Positions 7,820 through 15,946 of a stretch of DNA of 28,192 bases are shown one piece after another; position 1 is the stretch's first letter, and each line of letters opens with the position of its first letter. The position numbers and the translations under genes were made by a program. A model generated the notes under the pieces. That model was not told the DNA's origin. It saw only the letters and a list, made by a program, of their open reading frames with translations, and ran no database searches. The stretch covers positions 1 to 28,192 of the forward strand of contig DAISGD010000042.1 in NCBI GenBank assembly GCA_036823295.1. Reading direction: 5' to 3'. Origin of the DNA: UBA4742 sp002403895 (GTDB lineage: Bacteria > Actinomycetota > Acidimicrobiia > Acidimicrobiales > Acidimicrobilacustridaceae).

Positions 7820-8047
7820 TTAGGAGAGTCGGTGGAACCGTTCGAAGCGATTGGCGTCGAGGACCCGGCACAGCACCTCCTCGCCGTCGGCGTTGCGGCC
7901 CCACCAGGATCGGCCGTCCCCCGGCCTCGCCTCGTCGTGCATCACGGCCACATCGGCCAACATCGCGTTGATCTCCACCGTGGCGAACACGTCACGGACG
8001 ATCAGGTAGCTAGCGGTGTCGAGGTCCGAAATCGAGCCCCACCACAT
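7820..8047 (-). pseudogene. N-terminal fragment resembling PhyH (phytanoyl-CoA) dioxygenases
   Basis: 75 residues: SISDLDTASYLIVRDVFATVE is split from MLADVAVMHDEARPGDGRSW and GRNADGEEVLCRV, then a TAA at 7820-7822. The pattern (an N-terminal helix, VF..xEI..L, then a GDGRSWWGR turn) looks like the first quarter of a PhyH-family 2-oxoglutarate oxygenase. The catalytic H-x-D...H region is absent. The fragment ends next to the DUF1269-like remnant, so two truncated genes abut. The family call is tentative; a short intact unknown protein is the alternative. Confidence 0.4.
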
Positions 8048-8111
8048 GGCGCGTTTTGCAGGAACGATGGTGGGGTCGGGCCGCGGCCACCGGGAATGGG
8101 AGAGTGATCAG

Positions 8112-8597
8112 GTGTGTGAGCCTGATCCCGACCTCGCGGTGGGCCCCATTCGCCCCGATGAGCTCGACGGACTGTTCCGGCTGTTCCGTCAGATCGTCGA
8201 CGATCTCGAGGGCTATCCGCACGCCCCGCCGCTCACCTCCGAGGTGTTCGATGCCACCTGGGTGCGGCCCGTCACTGTGGTCGTGGCCGCCCGGGTGGAT
8301 GGCGAATTCGCCGGCGCTTACTACCTCAAGCCCAATCAGCCCGGCCGGGCCGCCCACATCGCCAACGCGGGCTACATCGTCGATCGTCGCTTCCGGGGCC
8401 GAGGCGTGGGTCGGGCCCTCGTCACCGACTCGATCGAACGCGCCCCGGGCCACGGCTTCGACGCGATCCAGTTCAACCTGGTGTTCGAATCGAACCCGGC
8501 CCGGCGCCTTTACGAGGAGCTGGGCTGGCTCGAGATCGGCCGGGTCCCTCGGGCCGTGGATGGTGAGGACGCCGTCATCTACTGGCGAGCGGTCTGA
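8112..8597 (+). CDS. GNAT family N-acetyltransferase
   Basis: 161 residues from GTG 8112 (VCEPDPDLAVGPIRPDEL), with GGGAGAG 8 nt upstream; an in-frame ATG at 8046 is possible but lies in a poorly conserved extension. The acetyl-CoA-binding motif A is RRFRGRGVGRALVTDSIE, preceded by the beta-bulge strand ANAGYIVD and followed by FNLVFESNPARRLYEELGW, a normal motif B. These enzymes transfer acetyl from acetyl-CoA to an amine; the substrate is unknown. It converges on the flavodoxin gene, with an inverted repeat between the stops. Confidence 0.85.
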   Translation: MCEPDPDLAVGPIRPDELDGLFRLFRQIVDDLEGYPHAPPLTSEVFDATWVRPVTVVVAARVDGEFAGAYYLKPNQPGRAAHIANAGYIVDRRFRGRGVGRALVTDSIERAPGHGFDAIQFNLVFESNPARRLYEELGWLEIGRVPRAVDGEDAVIYWRAV

Positions 8598-8607
8598 GTC
8601 AGCTCGA

Positions 8608-8674
8608 GCGGCCACTGCCGCATATCGTCGAGTCTCGCTACGGCTCTACGCCGTGCTCGCCGCCGAGTGGCCGC
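8608..8674. terminator. Inverted repeat between convergent genes
   Basis: GCGGCCACT (8608-8616) is the perfect complement of AGTGGCCGC (8666-8674), with 49 nt between. It fills the gap between the GNAT stop (8597) and the flavodoxin stop (8681), where a bidirectional terminator is expected. There is no T run, so termination by this element is inferred from position. Confidence 0.4.
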
Positions 8675-8680
8675 GGTAGA

Positions 8681-9103
8681 TCAGACCGGGGCGACGGCCA
8701 TGACCCGGTCGACGAAGTCGACGGCACCATCAGCCAGGTTGGTCCGCTTGATGGCCAGACCGCCGAGGACATCGGCGCCACGCTCTTCGAGCACCTTGGT
8801 GAACTTGTCGAGGGTCTTGCCCGGGTCGATGGCGTAGGTGCAGAACACCACGCATTTCTTGCCGTCCATCTCCGGCAGCTTGCTGAACTTCTTGCGCTTG
8901 GCCGGCTTTTGACCCACGAAAAACAACCCGTCGGTCCAACTCCCGGCGATGACCACGTCGGCCTCGGCGATGGCGTCGGGGTCGAAGCCGCCGACCGGGT
9001 AGATCTTGGAGCCAACGTGGCGCACGTAGAACTGGTTGGCGATCAGGCGCGCCGCGGTCTCGGTGGTACCCGTGAGGCTCTCGTAGATGATGACGACCTG
9101 CAT
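8681..9103 (-). CDS. Flavodoxin-like domain protein
   Basis: 140 residues from ATG 9103, with GAGGTAGGA upstream. It starts MQVVIIYESLTGTTETAARL, the beta1-loop-alpha1 phosphate-binding loop of flavodoxins (Thr11-Gly12-Thr13-Thr14), followed by DVVIAGSWTDGLFF and the strand KKCVVFCTYAID. It most likely binds FMN and acts as a small electron carrier or quinone/flavin-linked redox protein. No redox partner is encoded beside it. It is transcribed divergently from the sugar kinase across a 150-bp gap. Confidence 0.85.
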   Translation of the reverse strand: MQVVIIYESLTGTTETAARLIANQFYVRHVGSKIYPVGGFDPDAIAEADVVIAGSWTDGLFFVGQKPAKRKKFSKLPEMDGKKCVVFCTYAIDPGKTLDKFTKVLEERGADVLGGLAIKRTNLADGAVDFVDRVMAVAPV

Positions 9104-9253
9104 GGATGGGTTCCTACCTCGCAGAGTTGTTCCGTTTGTTCTAGCAGGCGCGATGGCGCCGCCGGGACCGATCGGGATCGCTGCTGGGGGCCGGTCGGGA
9201 GGCCCCGCGCCATCCGACGGGCAGGCGGCGAGAATCGGCCCTACCCTTCCCCC

Positions 9254-10198
9254 ATGGCCGATCAGACCACGTCCGCCAGGGTCTTGGTCGTCGGCGCGCT
9301 GAATGCCGATCTCGTTTTGCGGGTGGATCGCCTTCCCACGCCGGGACAAACCGTTCCCGCCCGGGAGCGCCAGCGGGGATCGGGGGGCAAAGGCCTCAAC
9401 CAGGCCGTGGCCGCCGCGGGCGCCGGGGCCGCCGTGAAGGTCATCGGCTGCGTGGGGGGCGATGCCGCGGGGGTTTCGCTGCTGGCCACGCTGGCCGACC
9501 ACGCCATCGACTGCTCGGCCATCCGTGTCGACCCGACGATGGAGTCGGGCATGGCCGCGGTGTTCGTCGATCAGGACGGGGCGAACTCGATCATCATCGT
9601 CGCCGGGGCCAACGGCCAGCTGCGTCGTGACGACGTCGACTCGCTTGCCATCGGACCCCACGACGTCCTGGTTGGCCAGGGCGAGATCCCGGTCGAGGTC
9701 ACCGAGCAGTTCCTGGTTGCCGGCCGGCTCGCTGGTGCCCGCACGGTGTTGAACCTGGCGCCGTTCCGCCCGCCTTCTCCCCGGCTCCTCGAGGCCACCT
9801 CGATCCTGGTGGTGAACGATGCCGAGCTGCTCGATCTGGCGGCGTGGTGCGTGGGCGACGTGGAGGGGCTGGATGGCCCCGGGGTGGTGCATGCGGTGAC
9901 GGGGGTGCTGGCCGCCGGACCGGAGGCCTTGGTGCTGACGCTCGGCTCTGCGGGGGCGGTGCTGGTGACCGAGACGGGCATCGTGGCCGTTCCCGGTCAT
10001 CACGTCCACGTCACCGATACGACCGGCGCCGGCGACGCGTTCACCGGCGTCTTGGCCGCCGAGCTGGCCCGGGGGATGGACCTGGCCACTGCGGTGGTCA
10101 AGGCCAATGACGCCGCCTCGTTGGTGGTGCAGCGTGCCGGTGCGGCCCAGGCCATGCCCACCCGGGTGGAGATCGACGCCGTCGGTGCCCACGCTTGA
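9254..10198 (+). CDS. PfkB family carbohydrate kinase, ribokinase-like
   Basis: 314 residues, the usual ribokinase length. The N-terminal signature is LVVGALNADLVLRVDRLPTP; the sugar-binding loop is GSGGKGLNQAVAAA (residues 42-55, the GGKGxNQA of ribokinases); the C-terminal PfkB signature is DTTGAGDAFTG, with catalytic Asp261 and the anion hole GAGD. The expected reaction is ATP-dependent phosphorylation of a pentose such as ribose. No rbs transporter or regulator is nearby, so it may serve nucleoside salvage. Start ATG 9254; no strong RBS precedes it. Confidence 0.9.
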   Translation: MADQTTSARVLVVGALNADLVLRVDRLPTPGQTVPARERQRGSGGKGLNQAVAAAGAGAAVKVIGCVGGDAAGVSLLATLADHAIDCSAIRVDPTMESGMAAVFVDQDGANSIIIVAGANGQLRRDDVDSLAIGPHDVLVGQGEIPVEVTEQFLVAGRLAGARTVLNLAPFRPPSPRLLEATSILVVNDAELLDLAAWCVGDVEGLDGPGVVHAVTGVLAAGPEALVLTLGSAGAVLVTETGIVAVPGHHVHVTDTTGAGDAFTGVLAAELARGMDLATAVVKANDAASLVVQRAGAAQAMPTRVEIDAVGAHA

Positions 10199-10363
10199 TC
10201 GGGGCCGCAATCTTGGGTTGGCGGGGCCTCTTGAGCGATGATGGATGGGCGGAAAACGACGGGAGGGCGGGGGTTGTGAGCGCAACAGGTGAGCGACGAG
10301 GGATGAGTGGAGAGCCGACAGGTTTTCGCTCAACACCCAAGGTGAGCGGTCGACGGGAGCATC

Positions 10364-10636
10364 ATGGATGACGACTTGGCGCGCGACGGGGCCGATGCGG
10401 TGATCATCGAACGGATGGTCCTGGCCGATACCGAGGACGGGCGGGCGGTCAGTGCGGCCTTCGTCGATTCCTTCGGTCGATTCATGAGCGCCGACGTTCG
10501 CCCCGTTTTGCGGCGGATGGCGGCGGACGGGGCCGAGCCTCAGTTGCTCGTCAATGGACTGGCGGAGCTGTTGCGGATGACGGCGGATTCCATCGAGTTC
10601 CCGCTCGGGCACGAGCGGGGTACCCGACCTTCCTGA
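10364..10636 (+). CDS. Small hypothetical protein
   Basis: 90 residues from ATG 10364 with GGGAG 6 nt upstream. I do not recognise it. It is acidic at the N-terminus (MDDDLARDGADAVIIE) and predicted mostly helical, with no membrane segment or cysteine. Codon third positions are GC-rich like its neighbours, which supports coding. It follows the sugar kinase by 165 nt, a gap with several TGAGCG-like words but no clear operator. Confidence 0.6.
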   Translation: MDDDLARDGADAVIIERMVLADTEDGRAVSAAFVDSFGRFMSADVRPVLRRMAADGAEPQLLVNGLAELLRMTADSIEFPLGHERGTRPS

Positions 10637-10689
10637 GGCCAATGCCCTGGCCGCTTTCCCTGTCCACCGAAAACCGATCCGAGGCTTGC

Positions 10690-10959
10690 ATGGAACGCTG
10701 GACCTTCCTCATGATCGCGGGGCCTGATGGCGCCGCCACCCAGCTCCGGGTCTTCCTCCGTGCTGGTGACGACCCTGCCGCCTGGCCCGGCGCCCAGCTA
10801 GCGCTCGACGGGACCGACATGCCGGTGGATGACGTCGCCCACGACTACGAGGCGCCGGAATGGAGGGCCGCCCAGGAACTTGATATCGGCATGGGCGGCG
10901 GCGGCCCTGCCCGCCTGGAGCAGGTAAAGGCCGGCCTACGGGCGCGCGTTGGGGCCTGA
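10690..10959 (+). CDS. Small hypothetical protein
   Basis: 89 residues from ATG 10690 with GAGG 5 nt upstream; an earlier in-frame start at 10642 is less likely. Not recognised. It begins MERWTFLMIAGPDGAATQL and has an acidic middle (DVAHDYEAPEWRAAQELD) and a glycine patch (MGGGGP). No export signal or catalytic motif is visible. It lies 53 nt after the preceding small gene on the same strand, so the two may be co-transcribed. Confidence 0.55.
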   Translation: MERWTFLMIAGPDGAATQLRVFLRAGDDPAAWPGAQLALDGTDMPVDDVAHDYEAPEWRAAQELDIGMGGGGPARLEQVKAGLRARVGA

Positions 10960-11140
10960 ACCAGCACAAACAGCCCTCTTTCGCCCACGTTGAGTGGGTA
11001 TCCTCGCAGAAATGCCCGAACTCCGATAGAATGAGATTGGGTCTTGGAGTAGCCGAGGGCGTGGTGTTGCAGTCCTCGAAAGGCTCACATCGGCGGGAGC
11101 AGGCCTCTGGGTCGGGCTCCCTGGGCGCATCGGGTGATCA

Positions 11141-11616
11141 ATGGGTGTTGGAATATTGGTCGTGGCGATCATCGCCATCGTCGTCGTCGTCGTCGCTGTT
11201 GGGATGATCAGGTCTCGGGCTCGGTCGGCGGCCAGAGATCTAGCGGGCGTCGGCGCCAATGAGTTCCTGAAGGCACCGCCGACGTCATTCCCCGTGGACC
11301 CGCCGGCTGAGCGCCCGGTGCCCGCGGCCCCGGCCGTGGAGCCGGCCGCATCGCCGGACGAGCCGACCGGGGGCTTCGACGCCGCCGGAACCTGACGCCG
11401 TCGATCATCTGCTGCAGGCGCTCATCAACCGGGCCCGGTTCAAGCAGGTCGGCGTCGGAGAGCTCGCCACCGAACTGGTTGAGCGATCTGATCTTCAGGG
11501 TGATGAGGGTCCCGCTGAGTTCGCCCCGCTGAGCCCGATCGCCCGGGGGCTTCGCCGCCGGGGGTGTCGGCGAGTCGTACGACCGGCTGCCGCTCAGCCG
11601 GCGAGGCGGTCCGTGA
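11141..11616 (+). pseudogene. Small single-pass membrane protein, apparently frameshifted twice
   Basis: From ATG 11141 an N-terminal membrane helix (ILVVAIIAIVVVVVAVGMI) leads into a Pro/Ala-rich linker, and this frame stops at 11393-11395. Coding character continues in the +1 frame (PDAVDHLLQALINRARFKQV, GVGELATELVERSDLQGDEG) and then in the next frame (GFAAGGVGESYDRLPLSRRG), stopping at 11614-11616. Dropping one G from each of two G5 runs (11369-11373 and 11545-11549) gives one protein of about 157 residues. If the frameshifts are not real, the gene is just 11141-11395 (84 residues). Family unknown; the RBS is weak. Confidence 0.45.
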
Positions 11617-12065
11617 CGGCGTCAGCGGTGTCGTAGACAACCAGGCCGCACAACACCCGGACCAACAGTCGTTTGCGGGCAGTGGGGCTGAGGCGCTCGA
11701 ACGGGTTCAGGTCGTCCTCGAGCACCACCCGGGTGGTGCCCACCCGTTTGCGTCGGGGCTCGGACGCGTCGAGGACCACGACATCGCCGGACGCGTGCTC
11801 GGGGATCCAGCCACGGTCGTGGGTTGGGGCGTCCATGACGAGCTCAGCGTCGTCGCGGGAGGGGGGCCAGCCCCATCGAGTTGTGGTTGGCCGGCCCGGC
11901 CGGGGATGGCCAGCTGGGCACCGCCATGCGCTCGACGGCGTTGCCCAGCTCGGCACCGTCGGTGCGGTCGAGGAGATCGTCGACCGTGGCGAACTCCGTC
12001 GTGCGCAACAGTCGATGGACCTCTTCGAGCGTGGTGAGGTCGATGGATTCGTGTTCTTTAGCCAC
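11594..12065 (-). pseudogene. Hypothetical protein with a frameshift at a poly-G run
   Basis: From GTG 12065: VAKEHESIDLTTLEEVHRLL, then RTTEFATVDDLLDRTDGAEL, then a frame that ends at 11844. The neighbouring frame takes over with SRDDAELVMDAPTHDRGWIP, later RVVLEDDLNPFERLSPTARK and LVVYDTADAVTDRLAG, ending at 11594. The switch falls at the G6 run 11863-11868 on the plus strand; removing one base joins them into about 156 residues. The family is not recognised; the pattern suggests a soluble helical protein. Its 3' end overlaps the 3' end of the convergent gene above by about 20 nt. Confidence 0.5.
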
Positions 12066-12178
12066 GGGTACCTGCCTTGCGGGGAGATGCGGCCAACCGG
12101 GGAGCGGGGTCATGGTAGGAACCCGCCGGGTCGAGCCGCGGGATGGTCAGTGGGGTTGGTCTGAGTGGGGTTGCGCCG

Positions 12179-12403
12179 TCAGCGGCGACGGGGCAGGGCG
12201 GTGAGCTCGTTGGCGTCGCGGAGCTGACGGATGTGGTCACGGGCGTCGTCCTCGGAGCGGATGGCGCGGGCGATCCGGTGCAGTGCCCACACACGATCAT
12301 CGTGAGTCCGGAGCTCGGCGAGCTCGGCGAGACCGGCCAGTTCGGTGGTGGGGGCGAGGCGGACATCGCCCACGACGACGGGGCTTTCGAGCAGCTGCTT
12401 CAT
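12179..12403 (-). CDS. Small hypothetical protein
   Basis: 74 residues from ATG 12403 (MKQLLESPVVVGDVRLAPTT), with an Ala/Leu-rich helical segment (ELAGLAELAELRTHDDRVWA) and the C-terminus ELTALPRRR. Not recognised. It is co-directional with the Gfo/Idh gene that ends 113 nt upstream and with the frameshifted hypothetical gene downstream. Strongly GC-rich third positions support coding. Confidence 0.55.
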   Translation of the reverse strand: MKQLLESPVVVGDVRLAPTTELAGLAELAELRTHDDRVWALHRIARAIRSEDDARDHIRQLRDANELTALPRRR

Positions 12404-12516
12404 GGCAAGCCGTCCTTGCTCTCCGCCCAAGGGGAACCAGGGATCCCGACGGTACGCCTCCCACCACCACAGAACGGGGATGGTCGATCACGCAATGCGA
12501 GATCCGTGCGCCAGGG

Positions 12517-13593
12517 TCAGGGGGTGGTGTTGCGCCAGAGCTCGAGGGGGGTGCGGTCCCGAGGCCCGGTGAAGGGCACGGCGACGGCCGCGCCCCCCTG
12601 AGCGGCCGACGCGTAGGCGGCGCAGACCAGATCGAGGATCGTCCGGCCAAAGGCCACGCTCATGGCCGGCGTGCGGCCGGCGGCGAAGTCGGAGAGGAAC
12701 GCTTCGATCTGACCCCGGTAGCCGAACTGGTCGATCTGGGGGACGTCCACGGTCGAGGGCACGGCCGGGAGCGCCACCGGTTCGCCGTTGTGTTCGAGCA
12801 AGAGGGCGGGGAGCAACTCGGCCCGCACCGCCCCGCTGTCGCTCGCCGCCTGCAGATCCCACTGCGGGTCGGCACTGCGCCAGCTGGCCACGACTCGCGC
12901 CACGAGTCCGCTGTCGAAGGTGAGGTCGACCTCGGCGTAGTCATCGACGTCGATGTCGTCGGCCCCCTCCAGGCGGGCCTGGACGGACGTGACCCGCGGG
13001 GGGCTCGATGGCGACCCGTCCCCCTCCCCGGTCTCGTTGGCACCGGCCTCGGCCAACAGGAGGGCGATGGCCAACGGGTGCACGCCCAGGTCGAACAGCA
13101 CGCCCCCACCCCACCGGGCGCGGAGGAAGTCGCCCCACGTGGGACGGGTCGACAACGATCGCACCTCGAGATGGTGGAGCGCACCCAGACCGGCGGTCAG
13201 CTCGACGGCCCGCACCACGATGGGGGCGAAGGCCAGGTTCTCGGCGTAGCCCACCCGCTCCCCGGCCGATCCCGCCGCCACCACCAGGGCATCGGCCTCG
13301 GCGAGTGTCGTGCACAACGGCTTCTCCACGATGACCGCGGCCCCCCGCTCCAAGGCGTGGAGGACGTCGTGGGCATGGCGGGCCGGTGGGGTGGCGACGA
13401 CGACGACATCGGCCCCGGCCGGCAACTCGTCGTAGGTGCAGGTCCGGGCGCCCATCTGCTCGGCGCGCTCGGTGGCGTGGGCTCGGTCACGCGAGGCGAC
13501 AGCGACCACCTCGACCCCGGGCACGGCGCGAGCAGCCAGCCCGTGAGCCACCGTGATCCGTCCCGACCCGGCGAACGACAGGGTGGTGGCCAC
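12517..13593 (-). CDS. Gfo/Idh/MocA family NAD(P)-dependent oxidoreductase
   Basis: 358 residues from GTG 13593, 17 nt after the stop of the LLM gene; upstream codons of the open frame are arginine-rich and overlap that gene. The Rossmann start LSFAGSGRITVAHGLAARA carries G-x-G, followed by DVVVVATPPARHAHDVLHAL and the family motif EKPL (Glu90-Lys91-Pro92). GGVLFDLGVHPLAIALLLAE contains the conserved Asp/His pair of the C-terminal domain. Family members oxidise or reduce sugars, inositols and related polyols using NAD(P)H; the substrate is not predictable. The tight spacing indicates an operon with the F420-dependent oxidoreductase. Confidence 0.85.
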   Translation of the reverse strand: MATTLSFAGSGRITVAHGLAARAVPGVEVVAVASRDRAHATERAEQMGARTCTYDELPAGADVVVVATPPARHAHDVLHALERGAAVIVEKPLCTTLAEADALVVAAGSAGERVGYAENLAFAPIVVRAVELTAGLGALHHLEVRSLSTRPTWGDFLRARWGGGVLFDLGVHPLAIALLLAEAGANETGEGDGSPSSPPRVTSVQARLEGADDIDVDDYAEVDLTFDSGLVARVVASWRSADPQWDLQAASDSGAVRAELLPALLLEHNGEPVALPAVPSTVDVPQIDQFGYRGQIEAFLSDFAAGRTPAMSVAFGRTILDLVCAAYASAAQGGAAVAVPFTGPRDRTPLELWRNTTP

Positions 13594-13610
13594 GGAGTTG
13601 CCCGCCGTGC

Positions 13611-14549
13611 TCAGTTCCCGGCCAGCCGGGCGATCACCGGTGCCAGGGCGTCGATGGCATCGTGCTGGACGACGAAGTAGGAGAACCCCCAGCGATCCCG
13701 ACGGGCTTCGAGGTCGGCGCACATCTCGTCGACCGTGCCCATGAGGGCATGGGGCACGTCCAGCACCTGTTCGGGGGTGATCCCGAACAGCCCGGACATC
13801 ATCTCGGCCGTCCCGGCCCGATCGTCGGAGGGGAGGCAGGCGAACATCAGGCAGTTCAGCTCGATGTCGTCGAAGCGGTCACCGGCGGCGTCGCGGACCC
13901 AGCCCACCTTGCGGTCGGTGGCCTCGGCGGTGGCGTCCGCGGCTGCGTCGGGGCCCACCGCGCCGGCTTTGAGGTTGGGATTGATGCCCACGATTGCGGC
14001 CTCACGGGCGGCGATGCTCAGGACCCGCTTCCCGCCGCCGCCGATGATGAACGGCGGGTGGGGCTTGGTCAGTGGCTTGGGCAAGCCGTCCATGCCGGTG
14101 ATGGTGTAGTGATCGCCCTGGTAGTCGAAGTCGCCGTCGGCGAAGAGCCCCTTCATCACGGCGATGCCCTCCAACATGCGGTCGACCCGCACCCCGGGGG
14201 CGTCGTAGGGGATGCCGGACTGCTCGTAGTCGGTGGCCATCCAGCCGGCACCGATGCCCAGCTCGAGTCGGCCCCCCGAGAGGATGTCGATGGTGGCCAT
14301 CTCCTTGGCCAGCACGACCGGATGCTTGTAGTCGTTGTCGAACACCAACGCCCCGACGCGCAGCTCCGTGGTGGCGTCGGCCGCGGCCATCAGCGCAGGG
14401 ACGGGAGCGAGCTGGTCGCCGAAGTGATCGGGCATGAACAGCGACGAGTAGCCGAGATCCTCGGCCTTGCGAGCGATGGCCGCCCACTCCTCGCCACTCG
14501 CCGCGTTGGACACCTGGACACCGAATCGGAAGCGACGGCGATGAGCCAT
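13611..14549 (-). CDS. LLM class F420-dependent oxidoreductase (TIGR03621-like)
   Basis: 312 residues from ATG 14549. Luciferase-like monooxygenase features: FRFGVQVSNAASGEEWAAIA, GYSSLFMPDHFGDQLAP, LRVGALVFDNDYKHPVVLAK, DILSGGRLELGIGAGWMATD and PPFIIGGGGKRVLSIAAREA. This pattern fits the actinobacterial TIGR03621 branch, which is thought to use deazaflavin cofactor F420 for hydride transfer; no substrate is established. It is first in a two-gene minus-strand operon with the Gfo/Idh gene and divergent from the zinc-ribbon operon. Confidence 0.9.
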   Translation of the reverse strand: MAHRRRFRFGVQVSNAASGEEWAAIARKAEDLGYSSLFMPDHFGDQLAPVPALMAAADATTELRVGALVFDNDYKHPVVLAKEMATIDILSGGRLELGIGAGWMATDYEQSGIPYDAPGVRVDRMLEGIAVMKGLFADGDFDYQGDHYTITGMDGLPKPLTKPHPPFIIGGGGKRVLSIAAREAAIVGINPNLKAGAVGPDAAADATAEATDRKVGWVRDAAGDRFDDIELNCLMFACLPSDDRAGTAEMMSGLFGITPEQVLDVPHALMGTVDEMCADLEARRDRWGFSYFVVQHDAIDALAPVIARLAGN

Positions 14550-14730
14550 GGCGGCACGCTATCGGCCGCCAAGTTGTTCAACTCGCCGCCGACCGTCGAT
14601 CGGCCACGCCCGAAATCCACCACGACCACCAAACCGTCCAACACCACGGTAACGACCGTAACCGGCCCCGGCCGCCCCGGCGGCTAGGGCGCATGTCGTG
14701 ACCACGGCCGGTCGCGGCTAGAAAGCACGC

Positions 14731-15444
14731 ATGCCTTCGCTCGATCAGCTCCTGGTGCTTCAGGAGCACGACACCTCGCTCGAGCAGCTGGAGCATCGGC
14801 GGGTCACACTCCCCGAGCGCGACCAACTGACCGCTCTGGTGAGCGAGCTGGCATCGGTTGACGCCCGCCTGGCCGAGGTGGGGACCCAGCGCGAAGAGGT
14901 TGCCCGCACCCAGAAGCGGCTCGAGGACGAGGTGGCCACCGTCGAGGCCAAGGCCAGCGACGTCAACGCCAAGCTCTATGGCCGAGGGGTCACCTCCCCC
15001 CGCGAACTCCAGGCCCTTCAAGACGATGAACACGCGCTGAAACGGCACCAGACCACGCTGGAGGACAAGGTGCTCGAACAGATGGAGCTTGCCGTCCCCC
15101 TCGACGTCGAACTGGCCGAGTTGGCCGCACGGCGCGATGCGCTCGCCGAGCAGGTGACCACCACCGAAGGCCGGATCACGGTGGCTGAAGCCGAGATCGA
15201 TGTGCGCCTCGACGAGGTTCGAACCGAACGCGACGCTCTGGCGGGGACCCTCGACCCTGGTTTGGCCGAGCAGTACGAGCAGCTGCGCCACGATCTCGGC
15301 GGCATTGCCGTCGCTCCGCTGGTGGGCAGCAACTGCGGTGGCTGTCACCTCACGCTCTCCGCGGTCGAGTTGGACCGGGTCCGCCATCAGCCCGAAGGGA
15401 CGCTGGTCTTTTGCGGGGAGTGCGGCCGCCTGTTGGTGCGCTGA
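14731..15444 (+). CDS. Coiled-coil zinc-ribbon protein (C4-type zinc ribbon domain)
   Basis: 237 residues. Residues 1-175 are a long antiparallel coiled coil (heptad-rich Leu/Glu/Ala, with KLYGRGVTSPRELQALQDD as the conserved turn); the C-terminus holds a zinc ribbon with Cys202, Cys205, Cys228 and Cys231 (NCGGCH ... FCGECG). This is the family of mycobacterial Rv2229c and chlamydial CT398, whose role is unsettled; nucleic-acid or protein binding has been suggested. It is the first gene of a plus-strand operon, followed 6 nt later by a membrane protein and then a phosphatase. Confidence 0.9.
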   Translation: MPSLDQLLVLQEHDTSLEQLEHRRVTLPERDQLTALVSELASVDARLAEVGTQREEVARTQKRLEDEVATVEAKASDVNAKLYGRGVTSPRELQALQDDEHALKRHQTTLEDKVLEQMELAVPLDVELAELAARRDALAEQVTTTEGRITVAEAEIDVRLDEVRTERDALAGTLDPGLAEQYEQLRHDLGGIAVAPLVGSNCGGCHLTLSAVELDRVRHQPEGTLVFCGECGRLLVR

Positions 15445-15450
15445 GCGCTC

Positions 15451-15936
15451 ATGGTGTTCTGGTATCTCGGCATCAGCCTGGCGTTCGTCTGGAACGTCTT
15501 TCGCAGTCCCGCGCTCGACTATCGGCTGGTGATGCTGGGCTCGGTGCTCCCCTTGGTCGAGGTCGTCCACGGTGGCCCCTGGCTGCTGCATGCACTGGTG
15601 TTCGTGGTGGCCCTGTTGGGACTGATCATGGTGACCACCCAGAGGCGGCGCCTGCTGCGCCGCCGTCTCATCAGCCTGCCCATCGGCTTGATGATGGGCC
15701 TCGTGCTCAATGGGTCCTGGGCGACCAAGTCCGTCTTCGGGTGGCCGTTCTTCGGCTGGGACTTCCCCGGTGGGGGCTTGCCCGAGTTGCAATGGGCCCT
15801 CGGTGTGCGGATCGTGCTCGACCTGATGGGGCTGGCCGCCCTGGCCTGGTGTTGGCGGGCCTTCGGGTTCGCCGATCGTGCCAATCGGGAGCTCTTCATC
15901 CGCACCGGGCACCTCAATCGGGCGCTGGTGGCATGA
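15451..15936 (+). CDS. Hypothetical integral membrane protein
   Basis: 161 residues from ATG 15451, 6 nt after the zinc-ribbon stop. Four or five membrane helices are visible (VFWYLGISLAFVWNVF; LLHALVFVVALLGLIMV; LISLPIGLMMGLVLNGSW; ALGVRIVLDLMGLAALAWCW). Conserved-looking polar sites are RSPALDYRLV, the histidine in VEVVHGGP, and the FFGWDFPGGGLPE loop. Histidine/aspartate positions of this sort recall the membrane-bound YdjM-type metal-dependent hydrolases, but that link is speculative. The operon position suggests a shared role with the flanking genes. Confidence 0.75.
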   Translation: MVFWYLGISLAFVWNVFRSPALDYRLVMLGSVLPLVEVVHGGPWLLHALVFVVALLGLIMVTTQRRRLLRRRLISLPIGLMMGLVLNGSWATKSVFGWPFFGWDFPGGGLPELQWALGVRIVLDLMGLAALAWCWRAFGFADRANRELFIRTGHLNRALVA

Positions 15937-15946
15937 GGAGCATCGG

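Noticed and set aside
11030..11100. tRNA-like stretch upstream of the small membrane gene
   Set aside because: It cannot be folded into a cloverleaf; no T arm or acceptor stem found.
12283..13680. Plus-strand open frame of 465 codons
   Set aside because: Antisense shadow of the Gfo/Idh/MocA gene, rich in Gly/Arg/His and without any family motif.
14640..14665. Direct repeat of a CGTAAC-like word (GGTAACG and CCGTAACC) in the divergent promoter region
   Set aside because: Only two short, imperfect copies; too little to call an operator.
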